Shown here piece by piece: positions 38,291 through 47,907 of a DNA stretch of 59,977 bases. Made by a program: the position numbers and the translations under genes. Source of the DNA: a virus; the IMG/VR virus record IMGVR_UViG_3300025853_000004, positions 1 to 59,977 of that record, one strand, 5' to 3'. Below the pieces are notes generated by a model. That model was not told the origin of the DNA, ran no database searches, and was given only the letters and a program-made list of their open reading frames with translations. Position 1 is the first letter of the stretch, and the number at the start of each line of letters is the position of its first letter.

Positions 38291-40801
38291 TCAGCGAGCG
38301 TTGCTGTACTTAAACGGGTTTTCGGCAAATGCCATGTAGATGAAGCTGTTTGTTCCATTATCAAAGTTAGAGTTGTTTCTAATTTTAATGCCGTTTGATA
38401 ATGCATCAACGTACCAAGATGCATCTGCACCGCTGTCTTCTCCTGCGGTTGTATCCCACGCTATTGGCTGTCCTTGTGATCCCATGACGTTGTAGTCCAA
38501 CCTAGTTGTATCATAGCAATACCAAGAGCCTGTCGTGTTTTTACACTTCACCATGAACAATGCGGGCCTGAAGCCCAAGTAGATAAATGGCCCGTCCGTA
38601 GAATTATTTCCCGAAAATGAGCCAAACTTTGAGAAGCCTTCGACACTGTGGAAGCAATAAACTACAAATGTCCTGCCGTTGGTGTTTAGTGTTGAACTAC
38701 CTATGCTAAAAACAGTGCTTGTTGGTGCAGTGTTTTGAAAGAAAGTTGTGTTTGAATTTTCGGCGTCCGTATTATTGTGTCGCAAGTTTTTACCCGCACC
38801 TAACGCACTATGATAGACAAGGTGATCTGTTCCATCTGCATCTCTACGTCTAAAAACAAGCATCTCAGGTGCTTGTGACAGACCGTGAGCAATAGTTCCG
38901 TCAGAGCCAGTTCCAGTGTAGGTCACGATACTACAACCACTTGTTGTGTTTGCACTGAGCCTTGTTGCAGGAATTGACCCCGCCAAAGCTGATCCGTAAT
39001 TTGACCCGTTTACTTTTACACTACCTGCTGTTGGGGTAGCTCCTGCACCTGCACTGTTGTCTACCGTAGGCGCACCACCTAAATTCCAAAGCCATCCTAC
39101 ATAAGTACCACCAGATTGGTTAATTCCTTCTAGCGTATGGCTTGGATCACTACCTTTCTGAACAGTAAACCCATCAGTTGTGTACGCATTAATGTCGCCA
39201 AAGTTAGTCCAAGCTGACCCTGCCTGAGTTTTACCTTCAGCCCGTGTGCCATCAGGCGATGGGCCATTAGAAACTAAAGCATTGAACGAACCGACACCAC
39301 GAACAGCGTCCAATAGCATATGATCACTACCATTGCTCGATCCGTTTCTGCGCTTAACCCAAGAGAAGTCGGGTGTGAAGTTAATGTCCCCTGTTACACC
39401 AGAGCCTCCTGCTTGAATAGTGCGTGTTGCGTTGTCGTCTCCAGACCACGTTAGCGTCCCAAAGTAATCCACAGGACTACTACCCTGTGCAGGGTCTATC
39501 TCAGGGTCGGGTAGGTTGGCTGTCGAAAGTGCAAGGTGATTTGATGGCGGTGTGTAGGTGAAATCTTGTTGGCCGAAATTGACTCTTCCTGCACCATTTG
39601 ATGCCCCAGATGAGTTTCCAATCAAAAATGAAACATCACTATCCACAGTTATATTTGCCGATCCAACAGATGTACCATTTTTGTAAAACTCAATAGTATT
39701 GGTTGCAGACTCCATATCTAGTGCTATACCAATCACATCATTTGTCGTATAGGTTCCTGATACTGTACTAGATGAAGTTGACCAACCACCGTTGCTAGTC
39801 AAGTTTCCTTGTGAAGTATAAACAATGGTTTTAGGGTTTGCTTCTTGGCTTGAGTTCCACCCTTTTGAGTACGGTGCGCCAATACCAACAACAAAATAAC
39901 CTGCGATAGTTGTTGGAACCATCTCGCAGTACCACTTACCAGAATTAACTGCAAAAGTAGAAACTCTAGCTCCATTTACAGGGGCGATGGTTGCTTCGAG
40001 ATTACCATTAGATGTGGTAGATGATCCGCCAGTTAGAGGATTCAACGTAGCAAAGTTATTCGTCGGACTATCACTCACATAATCATCTGATGTGATGTTA
40101 TTCGCAGTCCAGTTGTTACCCTCCCCAGAGCTATCGTTGACGTTACCGTCAAACTCTAGGTGAAACCCATTCGTACCGTAGGTAACCGATGGAGTCTTAG
40201 CCACCCACACATTTTCCTTGAATTCCCCGAACGCATCAGCATCGTAGGCTGTACCGTCTGTGAAGTGGACTTCGGCTAGATAGCCGTCTAAGTGATAAGT
40301 TCCTATTGAATTAGAAAAGACACCCATCGTGTGCAGTGCGGCACTGTTTATTGCATAATTAGTATCGAATGACCAAGTGCGAGTTTTAGTCAGTGTTATT
40401 TCTTCGCCATTAATCCAGATACGACTCCTGTTCGCACCTGTTCCATCAAGAGTATTAAAACGCCAAACAAGATGATACCAAGCTGATGGATCACGAAAGA
40501 CCGCAACAGATTGATCATATGCCCCAGTTCCGCCTAAGTCAGTGATTAAATTGCCACCACTGCTTTTGTATAAAGCAACACGGCCAGTGCTTGAGCCACC
40601 GCTAAAAATAGTCGAGTTGGCTGATATGTTTCCAATCTTAACCCAACCACTCCAAGTCCAAGTCTTTTGGTCACCCGCCGCAAAAGTCCGACTCAGATAC
40701 GCAGAGTCATTATCGTTAAACCGTAGCGATTGTTCTATCGTCGTAGGATAGAAGTCCGTCGCTTGTCCTGCCGATCCTGCTATGAGGTTGTTGATAAACA
40801 T
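38291..40801 (-). CDS. Tail spike/fibre protein with LamG and SPRY-like domains
   Basis: 836 residues. First domain LamG/concanavalin-like (SLRFNDNDSAYLSRTFAAGD, TWTWSGWVKIGN, LDGYLAEVHFTDG). Centre: NGKWYCEMVPT-like SPRY strand set (YFVVGIGAPYS, IGIALDMESATNTIEFYKNG). C-terminal: GTIAHGLSQAPEMLVFRRRD, the DUF7483-type module, and GFRPALFMVKC. Likely binds carbohydrate on the host. Part of the fibre block. Confidence 0.7.
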   Translation of the reverse strand: MFINNLIAGSAGQATDFYPTTIEQSLRFNDNDSAYLSRTFAAGDQKTWTWSGWVKIGNISANSTIFSGGSSTGRVALYKSSGGNLITDLGGTGAYDQSVAVFRDPSAWYHLVWRFNTLDGTGANRSRIWINGEEITLTKTRTWSFDTNYAINSAALHTMGVFSNSIGTYHLDGYLAEVHFTDGTAYDADAFGEFKENVWVAKTPSVTYGTNGFHLEFDGNVNDSSGEGNNWTANNITSDDYVSDSPTNNFATLNPLTGGSSTTSNGNLEATIAPVNGARVSTFAVNSGKWYCEMVPTTIAGYFVVGIGAPYSKGWNSSQEANPKTIVYTSQGNLTSNGGWSTSSSTVSGTYTTNDVIGIALDMESATNTIEFYKNGTSVGSANITVDSDVSFLIGNSSGASNGAGRVNFGQQDFTYTPPSNHLALSTANLPDPEIDPAQGSSPVDYFGTLTWSGDDNATRTIQAGGSGVTGDINFTPDFSWVKRRNGSSNGSDHMLLDAVRGVGSFNALVSNGPSPDGTRAEGKTQAGSAWTNFGDINAYTTDGFTVQKGSDPSHTLEGINQSGGTYVGWLWNLGGAPTVDNSAGAGATPTAGSVKVNGSNYGSALAGSIPATRLSANTTSGCSIVTYTGTGSDGTIAHGLSQAPEMLVFRRRDADGTDHLVYHSALGAGKNLRHNNTDAENSNTTFFQNTAPTSTVFSIGSSTLNTNGRTFVVYCFHSVEGFSKFGSFSGNNSTDGPFIYLGFRPALFMVKCKNTTGSWYCYDTTRLDYNVMGSQGQPIAWDTTAGEDSGADASWYVDALSNGIKIRNNSNFDNGTNSFIYMAFAENPFKYSNAR

Positions 40802-41205
40802 TATGAATACGCCAAAGTTACGACAGCGTGAATGGATGTTGATGTGCGAACGATGTAATCAATGCGATCTACCGCAGAGGCGGTTGTAGTTAGCGTAGGA
40901 GCAGTACCACCTGCAAAATCCCAGTAAGTGCCAAAAGACAGTGTGCGTGAACCAGTACCGTCCTGTACAACAAAGATCGAACCAGTCTGTCCAACTACCA
41001 TGTTTGATGGATTTTCAAGGGTCCTGCCACCTCCGAGGGTTACAGTGAAGTTTTGGTTCGCCCCAAAATCAGGGGTGATCGAAGCGCCATCAGTCAGTGT
41101 CGCAACCTCGACCGCGTACCGTCCTTCGAGTTGATCGGATGAAGTTGTTTCGCCAAGCGCCGTGACATCCGAACCTGTGTATATGGATTTGACTAACTTA
41201 GCCAT
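40801..41205 (-). CDS. Tail fibre-region protein
   Basis: 134 residues: GRYAVEVATLTDGASITPDFG then FTVTLGGGRTLENPSN, VVGQTGSIFVVQDGTG and FGTYWDFAGGTAPT. This beta-rich pattern is common in marine phage fibre proteins. Its stop abuts the LamG gene start. Confidence 0.6.
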   Translation of the reverse strand: MAKLVKSIYTGSDVTALGETTSSDQLEGRYAVEVATLTDGASITPDFGANQNFTVTLGGGRTLENPSNMVVGQTGSIFVVQDGTGSRTLSFGTYWDFAGGTAPTLTTTASAVDRIDYIVRTSTSIHAVVTLAYS

Positions 41206-41213
41206 TTTTCACC

Positions 41214-41630
41214 TCAAGCCGTTAAAGAAATATTGTCTTCTGCACCGCTTGCGTCAAAGAAGGGGACCTGCTGTAACGCATTTAACGGTATTGTATCAAG
41301 AGTTGAATCCGCCTTGTAGAACGGAACAACCATCGTGTTCGAGTAGTTTGCCAGATTCGCTACTGAAAAAAGTTCATAAGCGACTATTTCAACAACGTCA
41401 TCGGCACTCGCGCCTGTGGTCAAAACCACCGAAGTACCCGTTCCCGCCGTATAGTCCGTGCCCGCAACCAAAGACACTCCGTTTAAGTACACATCCGTGT
41501 ACTTTGAATCTGCGTACTTGAGCGTCTGACCATTATCATCAGATCCAGAAAACGATGTTTGACTTGCTGTCGCCGTAAAGTAGAAGCGATTTCGGATTCC
41601 GAACCCCGGTGCTTTGCCGATATAGCTCAT
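41214..41630 (-). CDS. Tail fibre-region protein
   Basis: 138 residues. MSYIGKAPGFGIRNRFYFTA and YTDVYLNGVSLVAGTDYTAG, VVEIVAYELFSVAN are the standard small beta-barrel module of cyanophage/pelagiphage fibres. Probably a fibre adaptor or shaft domain as a separate gene. Confidence 0.65.
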   Translation of the reverse strand: MSYIGKAPGFGIRNRFYFTATASQTSFSGSDDNGQTLKYADSKYTDVYLNGVSLVAGTDYTAGTGTSVVLTTGASADDVVEIVAYELFSVANLANYSNTMVVPFYKADSTLDTIPLNALQQVPFFDASGAEDNISLTA

Positions 41631-41977
41631 GGCTTTGGATACTCCGCTTTAACAGCCGCGATGGTTTCTTTCCATGCGTCAATGCCTTCATGGTAAATCT
41701 GATCCAGTTGCTCTGCGATGGATGGGTAGGCTTTCTTGCGATCCAGTTTGTATGGTGCATTGGCTTCATCGTATGCCGCTTGGAGTTCTGCTACCTTGGC
41801 ATCAAATTCTTCTTTGGTTGGCTTGGTCACACCGTCCTGAATAACAATGGCGTGTTCCCAACACATACGCTGATCGTTTGGAATTGTGTTCCCGTCTGCG
41901 TCAACCTTTGCCCATCCATACCAGTTAGGAGTGTCAGGACGCAGGGCTTTCAGAGCTTGTTGTACAAAGTCCGTCAT
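41627..41977 (-). CDS. Conserved phage protein (XkdW-like)
   Basis: 116 residues. AYPSIAEQLDQIYHEGIDAW then IAAVKAEYPKP is the C-terminal signature of a family found beside cyanophage and other marine phage fibre genes (XkdW-like). Role unknown; possibly tail fibre assembly. ATGA overlap upstream and downstream. Confidence 0.7.
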   Translation of the reverse strand: MTDFVQQALKALRPDTPNWYGWAKVDADGNTIPNDQRMCWEHAIVIQDGVTKPTKEEFDAKVAELQAAYDEANAPYKLDRKKAYPSIAEQLDQIYHEGIDAWKETIAAVKAEYPKP

Positions 41978-42921
41978 ACTTCCGCTACCTTAAATGTGCT
42001 AAATCCTGTTGCCGACCTGTCAGTCGCCCCAATGAACTCAGTTCCACTTCCTGCCGCTGTATCCATTACAAATCTAATTTTTTGATTAGCCGTATCCGTT
42101 ATTTTGAACATAAACACACCGGAAGAATTTGATCTGTAATTTGTAGTTGGAACGGTACTCCGAGATTCTACTGCATCGGAATAAGTTGAGTTGTTACTTG
42201 TATATTGTAAAACCATACAAATATACTGCGTATTCGCATTGGTTCTGTTGCCTTCAGCAAAAAAGTTAATCCACCAATAACCCGTAGACGGGAAAGTAAA
42301 TACTCCAGAACTTTGCGACAATCCAGTTCCCAAAACAACAAAGCCGTCAGTATCAACTTGTTCCCAGTTAGTGGATATCACAGCCCCATTAGCCGCTGAT
42401 GTTGTTGTGGATATTCTCCAAGAATCAGCTTCAGTAATCCCAAGCGATCCAGTGATCTGGCTGGACGGGATAGATGACGCACTCGTCAACACCGTCCCCG
42501 TCTCATCCGGCAGAGTCAGTGTGCGGTTAGTTGCTGTGTCTGTACCTGTGACGGTATAAGTCCCGCCAGAAGAAACGTCTACTTTTAAGTCACCGCTGGT
42601 GCTTACATTTCCGCTAAAAGTACCGGACGTTGCTTCCAGCGCAGTGCCCGAAGGATGCGTGATCGTAGAAACAGGAGTGCCTGAGTTCACAACATAAATG
42701 TTATCTGTGCCTGTGACCGGTGCCGCTGTGAATGTTAGTGTGGTTCCAGACACCGTATAAGCATCTGTTGGCTCCTGCCTTACGTTTTCAACAAAGACCT
42801 GTACGCCGTTTGTTGTCGCAGGATTAGTAAGGGTAAATGCTGTGGTACTGCCGTTACCAGAAAAAGTGTCTTTGGTAATCGCAGTAAAACTGTCGGCAGG
42901 TGTGTTACCAAAATAAGCCAT
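41974..42921 (-). CDS. Tail fibre protein
   Basis: 315 residues. MAYFGNTPADSFTAITKDTF and VFVENVRQEPTDAYTVSGTT form the N-terminal attachment module; GTDTATNRTLTLPDETGTV is a fibre shaft motif. The C-terminal half (WWINFFAEGNRTNANTQY, FMFKITDTANQKIRFVMD) is a C1q/TNF-like jelly-roll receptor-binding tip. Confidence 0.7.
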   Translation of the reverse strand: MAYFGNTPADSFTAITKDTFSGNGSTTAFTLTNPATTNGVQVFVENVRQEPTDAYTVSGTTLTFTAAPVTGTDNIYVVNSGTPVSTITHPSGTALEATSGTFSGNVSTSGDLKVDVSSGGTYTVTGTDTATNRTLTLPDETGTVLTSASSIPSSQITGSLGITEADSWRISTTTSAANGAVISTNWEQVDTDGFVVLGTGLSQSSGVFTFPSTGYWWINFFAEGNRTNANTQYICMVLQYTSNNSTYSDAVESRSTVPTTNYRSNSSGVFMFKITDTANQKIRFVMDTAAGSGTEFIGATDRSATGFSTFKVAEV

Positions 42922-43253
42922 TAGGTGATCTCCAGAATCGACATAATCGCATCAACAGATGACGCAGTGTCGGACTTAACCTTAATGCTGTCGTTTGTTG
43001 TTAAAACCACTTTCTGATCGCCGCCCACAATAACGAGCGATGACCCAGCAGGGACAGGCGCGTCTTTTACAATGTAAGTGTCGTTTGAGCCGTCGTTCAG
43101 TGTGGCATCCACAAGAACCTGAGAAGCTGTCCTGTTTGCGACAGTCAAACCAATGACTGTGACATCCGTAGAAGACCCCACCGTGTACGAGCCAACAGCC
43201 GTCAGTGAAGTGCCGATGCTCCGAGAAAGTTTGCGTGTAAAGGTATTTGCCAT
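42921..43253 (-). CDS. Tail fibre-region protein
   Basis: 110 residues: FTRKLSRSIGTSLTAVGSYT, then VSAP-free beta sequence DGSNDTYIVKDAPVPAGSSL, VIVGGDQKVVLTTNDSIKV. This corresponds to a conserved virion protein of T4-like cyanophages and marine podoviruses; role unknown. Confidence 0.6.
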   Translation of the reverse strand: MANTFTRKLSRSIGTSLTAVGSYTVGSSTDVTVIGLTVANRTASQVLVDATLNDGSNDTYIVKDAPVPAGSSLVIVGGDQKVVLTTNDSIKVKSDTASSVDAIMSILEIT

Positions 43254-43258
43254 TTATC

Positions 43259-43837
43259 TCACCCTAGTGCAATTGCCAGTGCCACGGCTGTACCAGCAGG
43301 TTCGGCACCTAAGTTAGTTAATGCGGCGGAAGCTGTACTCGCTCCGGTCCCGCCATCCGCGATAGCGAGGTCTGTAATTCCTGTCACACTGCCGCCTGTC
43401 ACCTTGATCGAGGATGAGGCAAGGTTGGCTGTGAAATCTGAGACCGCGGCACCCGCTCCCGCGCCATCGCAATAAATAATCTTTGTGTCGCCATCGGCTA
43501 CTGTGACGTTGGCTCCAGACCCCTGACTAAATATCGCAGATTGACCTGAGTTATTGTAAACCATGTAGATCTTTTGCGCGTTATTTGGAGAGACGGTGAT
43601 CGTGTTTGTTCCAGATGGGGAACCACCTAAAACTAAAGTCTTAAACATACCGTCGCTTAACGTACCGTCGGTTGTTGATAACGTGTGAGTCGTCCCAGAT
43701 AGTGTAATATTGCCCACGCCGTTAAGAGCACGGTCCACAATCTGTAGGTTTGTGTTTGTTGTTGCACCCCAAGTTCCGGACTGTTCGCCCGTAGCGATTA
43801 GCTCAATTCCGGTGTTTGTGGTATATGTGCTCGCCAT
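43259..43837 (-). CDS. Tail fibre protein, short
   Basis: 192 residues. GIELIATGEQSGTWGATTNT, LQIVDRALNGVGNITLSGTT are a standard marine phage fibre N-terminus; ends GITDLAIADGGTGASTASAA, the ADGGTGAST motif usually found before a fibre tip that is absent here, so the gene may be a truncated fibre. Confidence 0.65.
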   Translation of the reverse strand: MASTYTTNTGIELIATGEQSGTWGATTNTNLQIVDRALNGVGNITLSGTTHTLSTTDGTLSDGMFKTLVLGGSPSGTNTITVSPNNAQKIYMVYNNSGQSAIFSQGSGANVTVADGDTKIIYCDGAGAGAAVSDFTANLASSSIKVTGGSVTGITDLAIADGGTGASTASAALTNLGAEPAGTAVALAIALG

Positions 43838-43846
43838 TTAGTTCTC

Positions 43847-46507
43847 CTATGCGGCGTCTTCCCAACCCGGTGTTTGAGAAGGTGTTACGCCTGTCCAACT
43901 CGGTGTTTGACTCGGTGTCTCTTCAGACCAACTCGGAAGTTGATCCGGCACAACCTCACCCCACACAAAGACATTGCCTACCTGCGCGGATAGACTTTCA
44001 CCCGTTAAGGATACATTAGCTGTTCCTGTAATGGAAACAGTACCTACACTACCCGTAACAGGAAGTCCAGTGGTCGGAACATTGGCGTCGCCGCTAATCT
44101 CGGGCGTTCCTACTTCGCCGGTTGCATCCACTCCTGTTGGGAATACATTGGCATCCGCCGTAACAATTACCGCTTGTACAAATCCACTGTTTGTAAATGT
44201 AGTAGAGCCGTTAGCCCCGTCAAAATGCAATAAAACAGGGGTATCTTCAATTTCTGTGTATGCCGAAGTTGGCGGGGTAAAGTCGTTCCCGTCATATCTG
44301 TCTACCGCAGATACACGAAGTTCGTCTATATACCCTTCCCAAGTATTAGAGCCATTAAAATCTGAACCAATATGTATATTCGCGGCAGTGGCCGTTGTTC
44401 CAAAAAGTGTATCCTCTACTTTAACGCCATCTACAAAAACAGAGTAAGTATTACCAAAAGGATCACCTCTAGTAACCGCAATATGAACCCAAGTATTTGC
44501 TGAAAACACGCCGTTTATATTAAACAGCGTTCCGTTTGCTCGAATAACTAACAGATTATCCGTTGCTTGGCGGAGAGCTAACGCATTGTTAGATGTGGAA
44601 TCCCTAGAGTCAAAGAAAACTGCATCTTGTGCCCCGCTGGTTGGTCTGACCCACATATCTATTGTAAAAGGGTCACTTCCAAAGTTGTATGTTTCCTGAG
44701 ACTCTAAATAATCTCCGGAGCCGTCTAAAAGTAAACTTGCCCCGCCAAACTTTGACTGAGCCGTAGATATTTGAGCATCCCCAAAACCAGAAAACGAAAT
44801 TGGCGCTGGGAGAATAACAGAAGCAGATACACCGGTAACCGAGGCAGTTATTCCAATACCTACCTCAACGGTGCCGACCTGACCAGTAGCCGATAGCCCT
44901 GTTTGTGGAACATTAACGTCAATAACGATAGTCGAATCGCCAACCTGACCAGTGGCTGACTCGCCTGTAACAGAAACATCTACGTCCGCAAACGCAGTGG
45001 CTGTTCCTACTTGACCAGTGGCTGACTCGCCCGTTGGAGATATAACCGCGGTGCCCGTTATTGAAACGGTGCCGACTTGACCAGTGGCCGCCAGACCTGT
45101 TTCGGGGACATTCGCGTCAGCGGTAACTGTGACGCTGTTAATGCCTGTTGTGGCAGAGACACCTGTAACGATGACGTTTGCATCAGCAATAACCGTTTCA
45201 TCGCCAACTGCTGTTGTAGCACTAATACCTGTCGGACTGACATTCGCAGTAGCGGTGATAGTGACACTGCCTACATTTGTAGTAGCGGCTAACCCTGTTT
45301 CAGTGACGTTTGCATCCGCGGTAATCGATACGCTACCAACTCCGCCTGTAGCAAATAACCCGGTCTCTGGAACATTCGCATCGGCAGTTATAGTGACTGA
45401 GCCGAGTTGACCTGTGCCTGCAACGCCGGTGACGGAAATATCAGCATCAGCAATCGTTGTGACAGAACCGACTTGCCCTGTACCCGATACACCAGTTTCA
45501 GTGACGTTTGCATCCGCGGTAATCGTAACTGAACCAGTTTGACCTGTACCAGCTAGGCCAGTCTCTGGGACGTTTGCGTCCGCTTCGATAGTGACAGAGC
45601 CGACTTGCCCTGTAGCAGAAACCCCAGAAACAGTGACAGATGTTCCGGTTAGTACATTAACCGTCGCACCGAAGTCGGGAAGTTCACCTGCGTAGTAACG
45701 GAGGGCTGATACGATTGTTCCTGACCATGCGGTTGTCGCTTGATATTGGGTAGTGCCGGAATCGTAAGTGGATGTTCCACCGGCAATAGAAGAAAACCCT
45801 TCGCCCCACCCGCCTACGTTTCCTCCAGACCAACCACCGGTTTCAAGCTCAGTAGTCTTTTGCGTATTGATAACTTCACGCCCATCAATCCACAATAAGA
45901 TCTGACTTTTAACAGTGCCCCCGTTAGGCTTAATGCTGAAAACAACTGTATGAGTGTTACCATCAAATTCTGGTATATTGGATATAGCTACATTTTGTAA
46001 GCAAATGTCCCCGGGTGTATTGTCTTGTACAGTGTCAACACCTTCGCCCGCTCTGAAGCGTAGGTAATAAGTATTAAGTATCTTGGAAACGCCAAGCCAA
46101 GAACCTACCCCCTCTCCACCATGTTCCCACAAACATTCTGTTTGACTGAATGAAGAAGGAAGTTGAACTTCCCCTGCAAACGTAATGCTTTGATATCTGC
46201 CAGTAAAATTTCCGTCTATCTGGCCGGAAGGCAGTGCACCGTCAAGCGTTAGGTCGTATTCAGGTGAGAAGTTCTGGGTAAGTTGATTTCCGCTTAGGCT
46301 AACATTCGTAACAGCGACAATCGTAACAGAGCCGACCCCACCTGTAGCAAACAGGCCAGTCTCTGGTACATTAGCCTCCGCGGCAACGGAGACTGTTCCG
46401 ACGCCTCCGGTTGCAGAGACGCCAGTAACTGGTACGTTGACCGAGACACTGGTAGGTTCCCCCCAAGTGCCGGACGACCAAGTATCGCGCCCCCAACCGG
46501 ATGCCAT
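43847..46507 (-). CDS. Large adhesin with 22-residue tandem repeats and LamG-like domains
   Basis: 886 residues. Order: a short GWGRDTWSSGTWGE head, two repeats, a LamG-like domain (about 70-275), about twelve 22-residue repeats (consensus VxxTGxxATGQVGSVTITADAN, encoded about 44850-45655), a second LamG domain (about 565-760, LLLDGSGDYLESQETYNFGS, ELRVSAVDRYDG), three more repeats and a PSQTPSW tail. Likely a surface-exposed fibre or head adhesin, the repeats forming a stiff beta stalk of variable length. The same repeat style splits the hub gene. Confidence 0.75.
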   Translation of the reverse strand: MASGWGRDTWSSGTWGEPTSVSVNVPVTGVSATGGVGTVSVAAEANVPETGLFATGGVGSVTIVAVTNVSLSGNQLTQNFSPEYDLTLDGALPSGQIDGNFTGRYQSITFAGEVQLPSSFSQTECLWEHGGEGVGSWLGVSKILNTYYLRFRAGEGVDTVQDNTPGDICLQNVAISNIPEFDGNTHTVVFSIKPNGGTVKSQILLWIDGREVINTQKTTELETGGWSGGNVGGWGEGFSSIAGGTSTYDSGTTQYQATTAWSGTIVSALRYYAGELPDFGATVNVLTGTSVTVSGVSATGQVGSVTIEADANVPETGLAGTGQTGSVTITADANVTETGVSGTGQVGSVTTIADADISVTGVAGTGQLGSVTITADANVPETGLFATGGVGSVSITADANVTETGLAATTNVGSVTITATANVSPTGISATTAVGDETVIADANVIVTGVSATTGINSVTVTADANVPETGLAATGQVGTVSITGTAVISPTGESATGQVGTATAFADVDVSVTGESATGQVGDSTIVIDVNVPQTGLSATGQVGTVEVGIGITASVTGVSASVILPAPISFSGFGDAQISTAQSKFGGASLLLDGSGDYLESQETYNFGSDPFTIDMWVRPTSGAQDAVFFDSRDSTSNNALALRQATDNLLVIRANGTLFNINGVFSANTWVHIAVTRGDPFGNTYSVFVDGVKVEDTLFGTTATAANIHIGSDFNGSNTWEGYIDELRVSAVDRYDGNDFTPPTSAYTEIEDTPVLLHFDGANGSTTFTNSGFVQAVIVTADANVFPTGVDATGEVGTPEISGDANVPTTGLPVTGSVGTVSITGTANVSLTGESLSAQVGNVFVWGEVVPDQLPSWSEETPSQTPSWTGVTPSQTPGWEDAA
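44850..45655 (-). repeat. About twelve 66-bp tandem repeats
   Basis: In-frame 66-bp units encode TG-(L/V/E)-x-(A/G)-T-x-x-x-G-x-V repeats ending DAN or similar. Units are diverged, with recurring short identities such as the GACCTG, GTTTGCATC and GGAACATTCGCATC classes. Repeat number may vary between relatives by recombination. Confidence 0.85.
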
Positions 46508-46520
46508 CAGAGCACCCTAA

Positions 46521-46961
46521 TCAGGCAATACGAATAATAGCGTTAGAAGCGTCAGCAGTAGGAAACTGAATAGTAAAGTCACCAGACGTTGCTGTCTTAT
46601 CCGCTCCAAAATCCAATACAACAACTGAGTCCGTTGTGCTAGATCCACCGCCTGTCGTTGTGTTGTAAATCAACGCGCCACGAGCAGTCACGGTGACGTT
46701 TGAAAAAACTTCATCCGCAAAGTCTGTGAACGCAGTTGTTCCAGACGTTGTAGGGTTGACGTTAGAAAGCGCCTGTCCCCCAGCAGAATAGTTTGTTCCA
46801 GACGCCTCATTTGTTGTCGAGTAGTCAGTTGTTGACGCTCCTAATGTTGCAGACGAAGTAAACAACGCAATGTTAAACGTATGCCCACCAGACAGGAAGT
46901 TGTGCTTACCTTCGAGCAACTCTTGCTTGAAAGATGTGCACATTGCTTGAGAAATTGCCAT
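46521..46961 (-). CDS. Conserved marine-phage virion protein
   Basis: 146 residues. MAISQAMCTSFKQELLEGKH, FNIALFTSSATLGASTTDYS and GGQALSNVNPTTSGTTAFTD match a structural protein family widespread in marine phages. Beta-rich; role unknown, perhaps head- or tail-surface. Confidence 0.7.
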   Translation of the reverse strand: MAISQAMCTSFKQELLEGKHNFLSGGHTFNIALFTSSATLGASTTDYSTTNEASGTNYSAGGQALSNVNPTTSGTTAFTDFADEVFSNVTVTARGALIYNTTTGGGSSTTDSVVVLDFGADKTATSGDFTIQFPTADASNAIIRIA

Positions 46962-47263
46962 TACAGTCTCCTTATGGCTTCAGCTAATTTCGGATGACCC
47001 GCATCCTTCAATGCATTATATATGGTTGTACGGTCAGAGCGAATCGCTTGCCGCATGTAATACGCAATCAATTGGTTTGCTTGTTTTTTAAAAGCATGTG
47101 CTTGATCGCGCAATGCGGGATCAGCCGTATCAGATATACTGATTAACTTTTCCACACATCTCTCTGCGACTTCTTCGGGAGTACACCCGCGTCCATCGGT
47201 CGTATGAACCGTTACAATCGGTTCTTTTGGTAAATCAAAAACTAAAGCGTTTGATGTAATCAT
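46961..47263 (-). CDS. Conserved small phage protein
   Basis: 100 residues. GCTPEEVAERCVEKLISISD, ALRDQAHAFKKQANQLIAYY, MRQAIRSDRTTIYNALKDAG: a helical family that follows head-tail connector genes in marine phages. No known function. Confidence 0.65.
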   Translation of the reverse strand: MITSNALVFDLPKEPIVTVHTTDGRGCTPEEVAERCVEKLISISDTADPALRDQAHAFKKQANQLIAYYMRQAIRSDRTTIYNALKDAGHPKLAEAIRRL

Positions 47264-47907
47264 GTTTTCTCTCTAATAATTAATCCGGTACGGTAAGCGT
47301 CGGTATCTTCGACCGCTTCCCCGTAATTTTTTAAACGAGATACAGAGTCCGCAAACTGCTGGAAATAGTTCTGAATAACATCCTGCTCGCCTTTCATGAA
47401 AGTGTAGGCTTCAATTAAAGACCCATACAGCATTGCAAGCGGCGCATTTGTGCTTAACCACGTTGTTCCGCCATCTGATCCAGCCGTTAAGCTTGGTGGA
47501 CGATAATAATAATGAAGTTCTACGGCGTAGTTAGAGTCTGGCGTTGGCGCTACAAGAAAGTTAGTCACATCAAAAAACGCATAATATTTTGGGACGCCTG
47601 TGGTTGAAGCGTCCGGAGTGTACTCTTGCAAGAAATTAACGTCTTTGTACAACAGAAATTCTTTGTTGCTTCCGTTTGTCACAGAAAGCGAATAAGGCGC
47701 CAAAAAATCACTAGGGCAGTTAAGGTATTGATTGGAGGCCGTTAAAGTACCCGTTTGATTTCTACGGAAAAAATTAAGCTGAACAGACTTAAAGATGCGC
47801 TCTTCTGCGCCTTTAATGAAAACGTCCAAGTTATTAACGAACGTTGTCTCTTGGTTTTCGCAATAATCTTGAATAGCCGTTTTTAGTTGAGCGTATGTAA
47901 AACTCAT
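47260..47907 (-). CDS. Head-tail connector-like virion protein
   Basis: 215 residues. TYAQLKTAIQDYCENQETTF, VFIKGAEERIFKSVQLNFFR and ELHYYYRPPSLTAGSDGGTT are conserved in marine podoviruses immediately downstream of the gp4-like gene. Probably a tail adaptor or completion protein. ATGA overlaps on both sides. Confidence 0.65.
   Translation of the reverse strand: MSFTYAQLKTAIQDYCENQETTFVNNLDVFIKGAEERIFKSVQLNFFRRNQTGTLTASNQYLNCPSDFLAPYSLSVTNGSNKEFLLYKDVNFLQEYTPDASTTGVPKYYAFFDVTNFLVAPTPDSNYAVELHYYYRPPSLTAGSDGGTTWLSTNAPLAMLYGSLIEAYTFMKGEQDVIQNYFQQFADSVSRLKNYGEAVEDTDAYRTGLIIREKT

Noticed and set aside
34835-46507. Diversity-generating retroelement in the fibre region
   Set aside because: No reverse transcriptase gene and no template/variable repeat pair with adenine-biased differences were seen; variation is explained by duplication and modular repeats.
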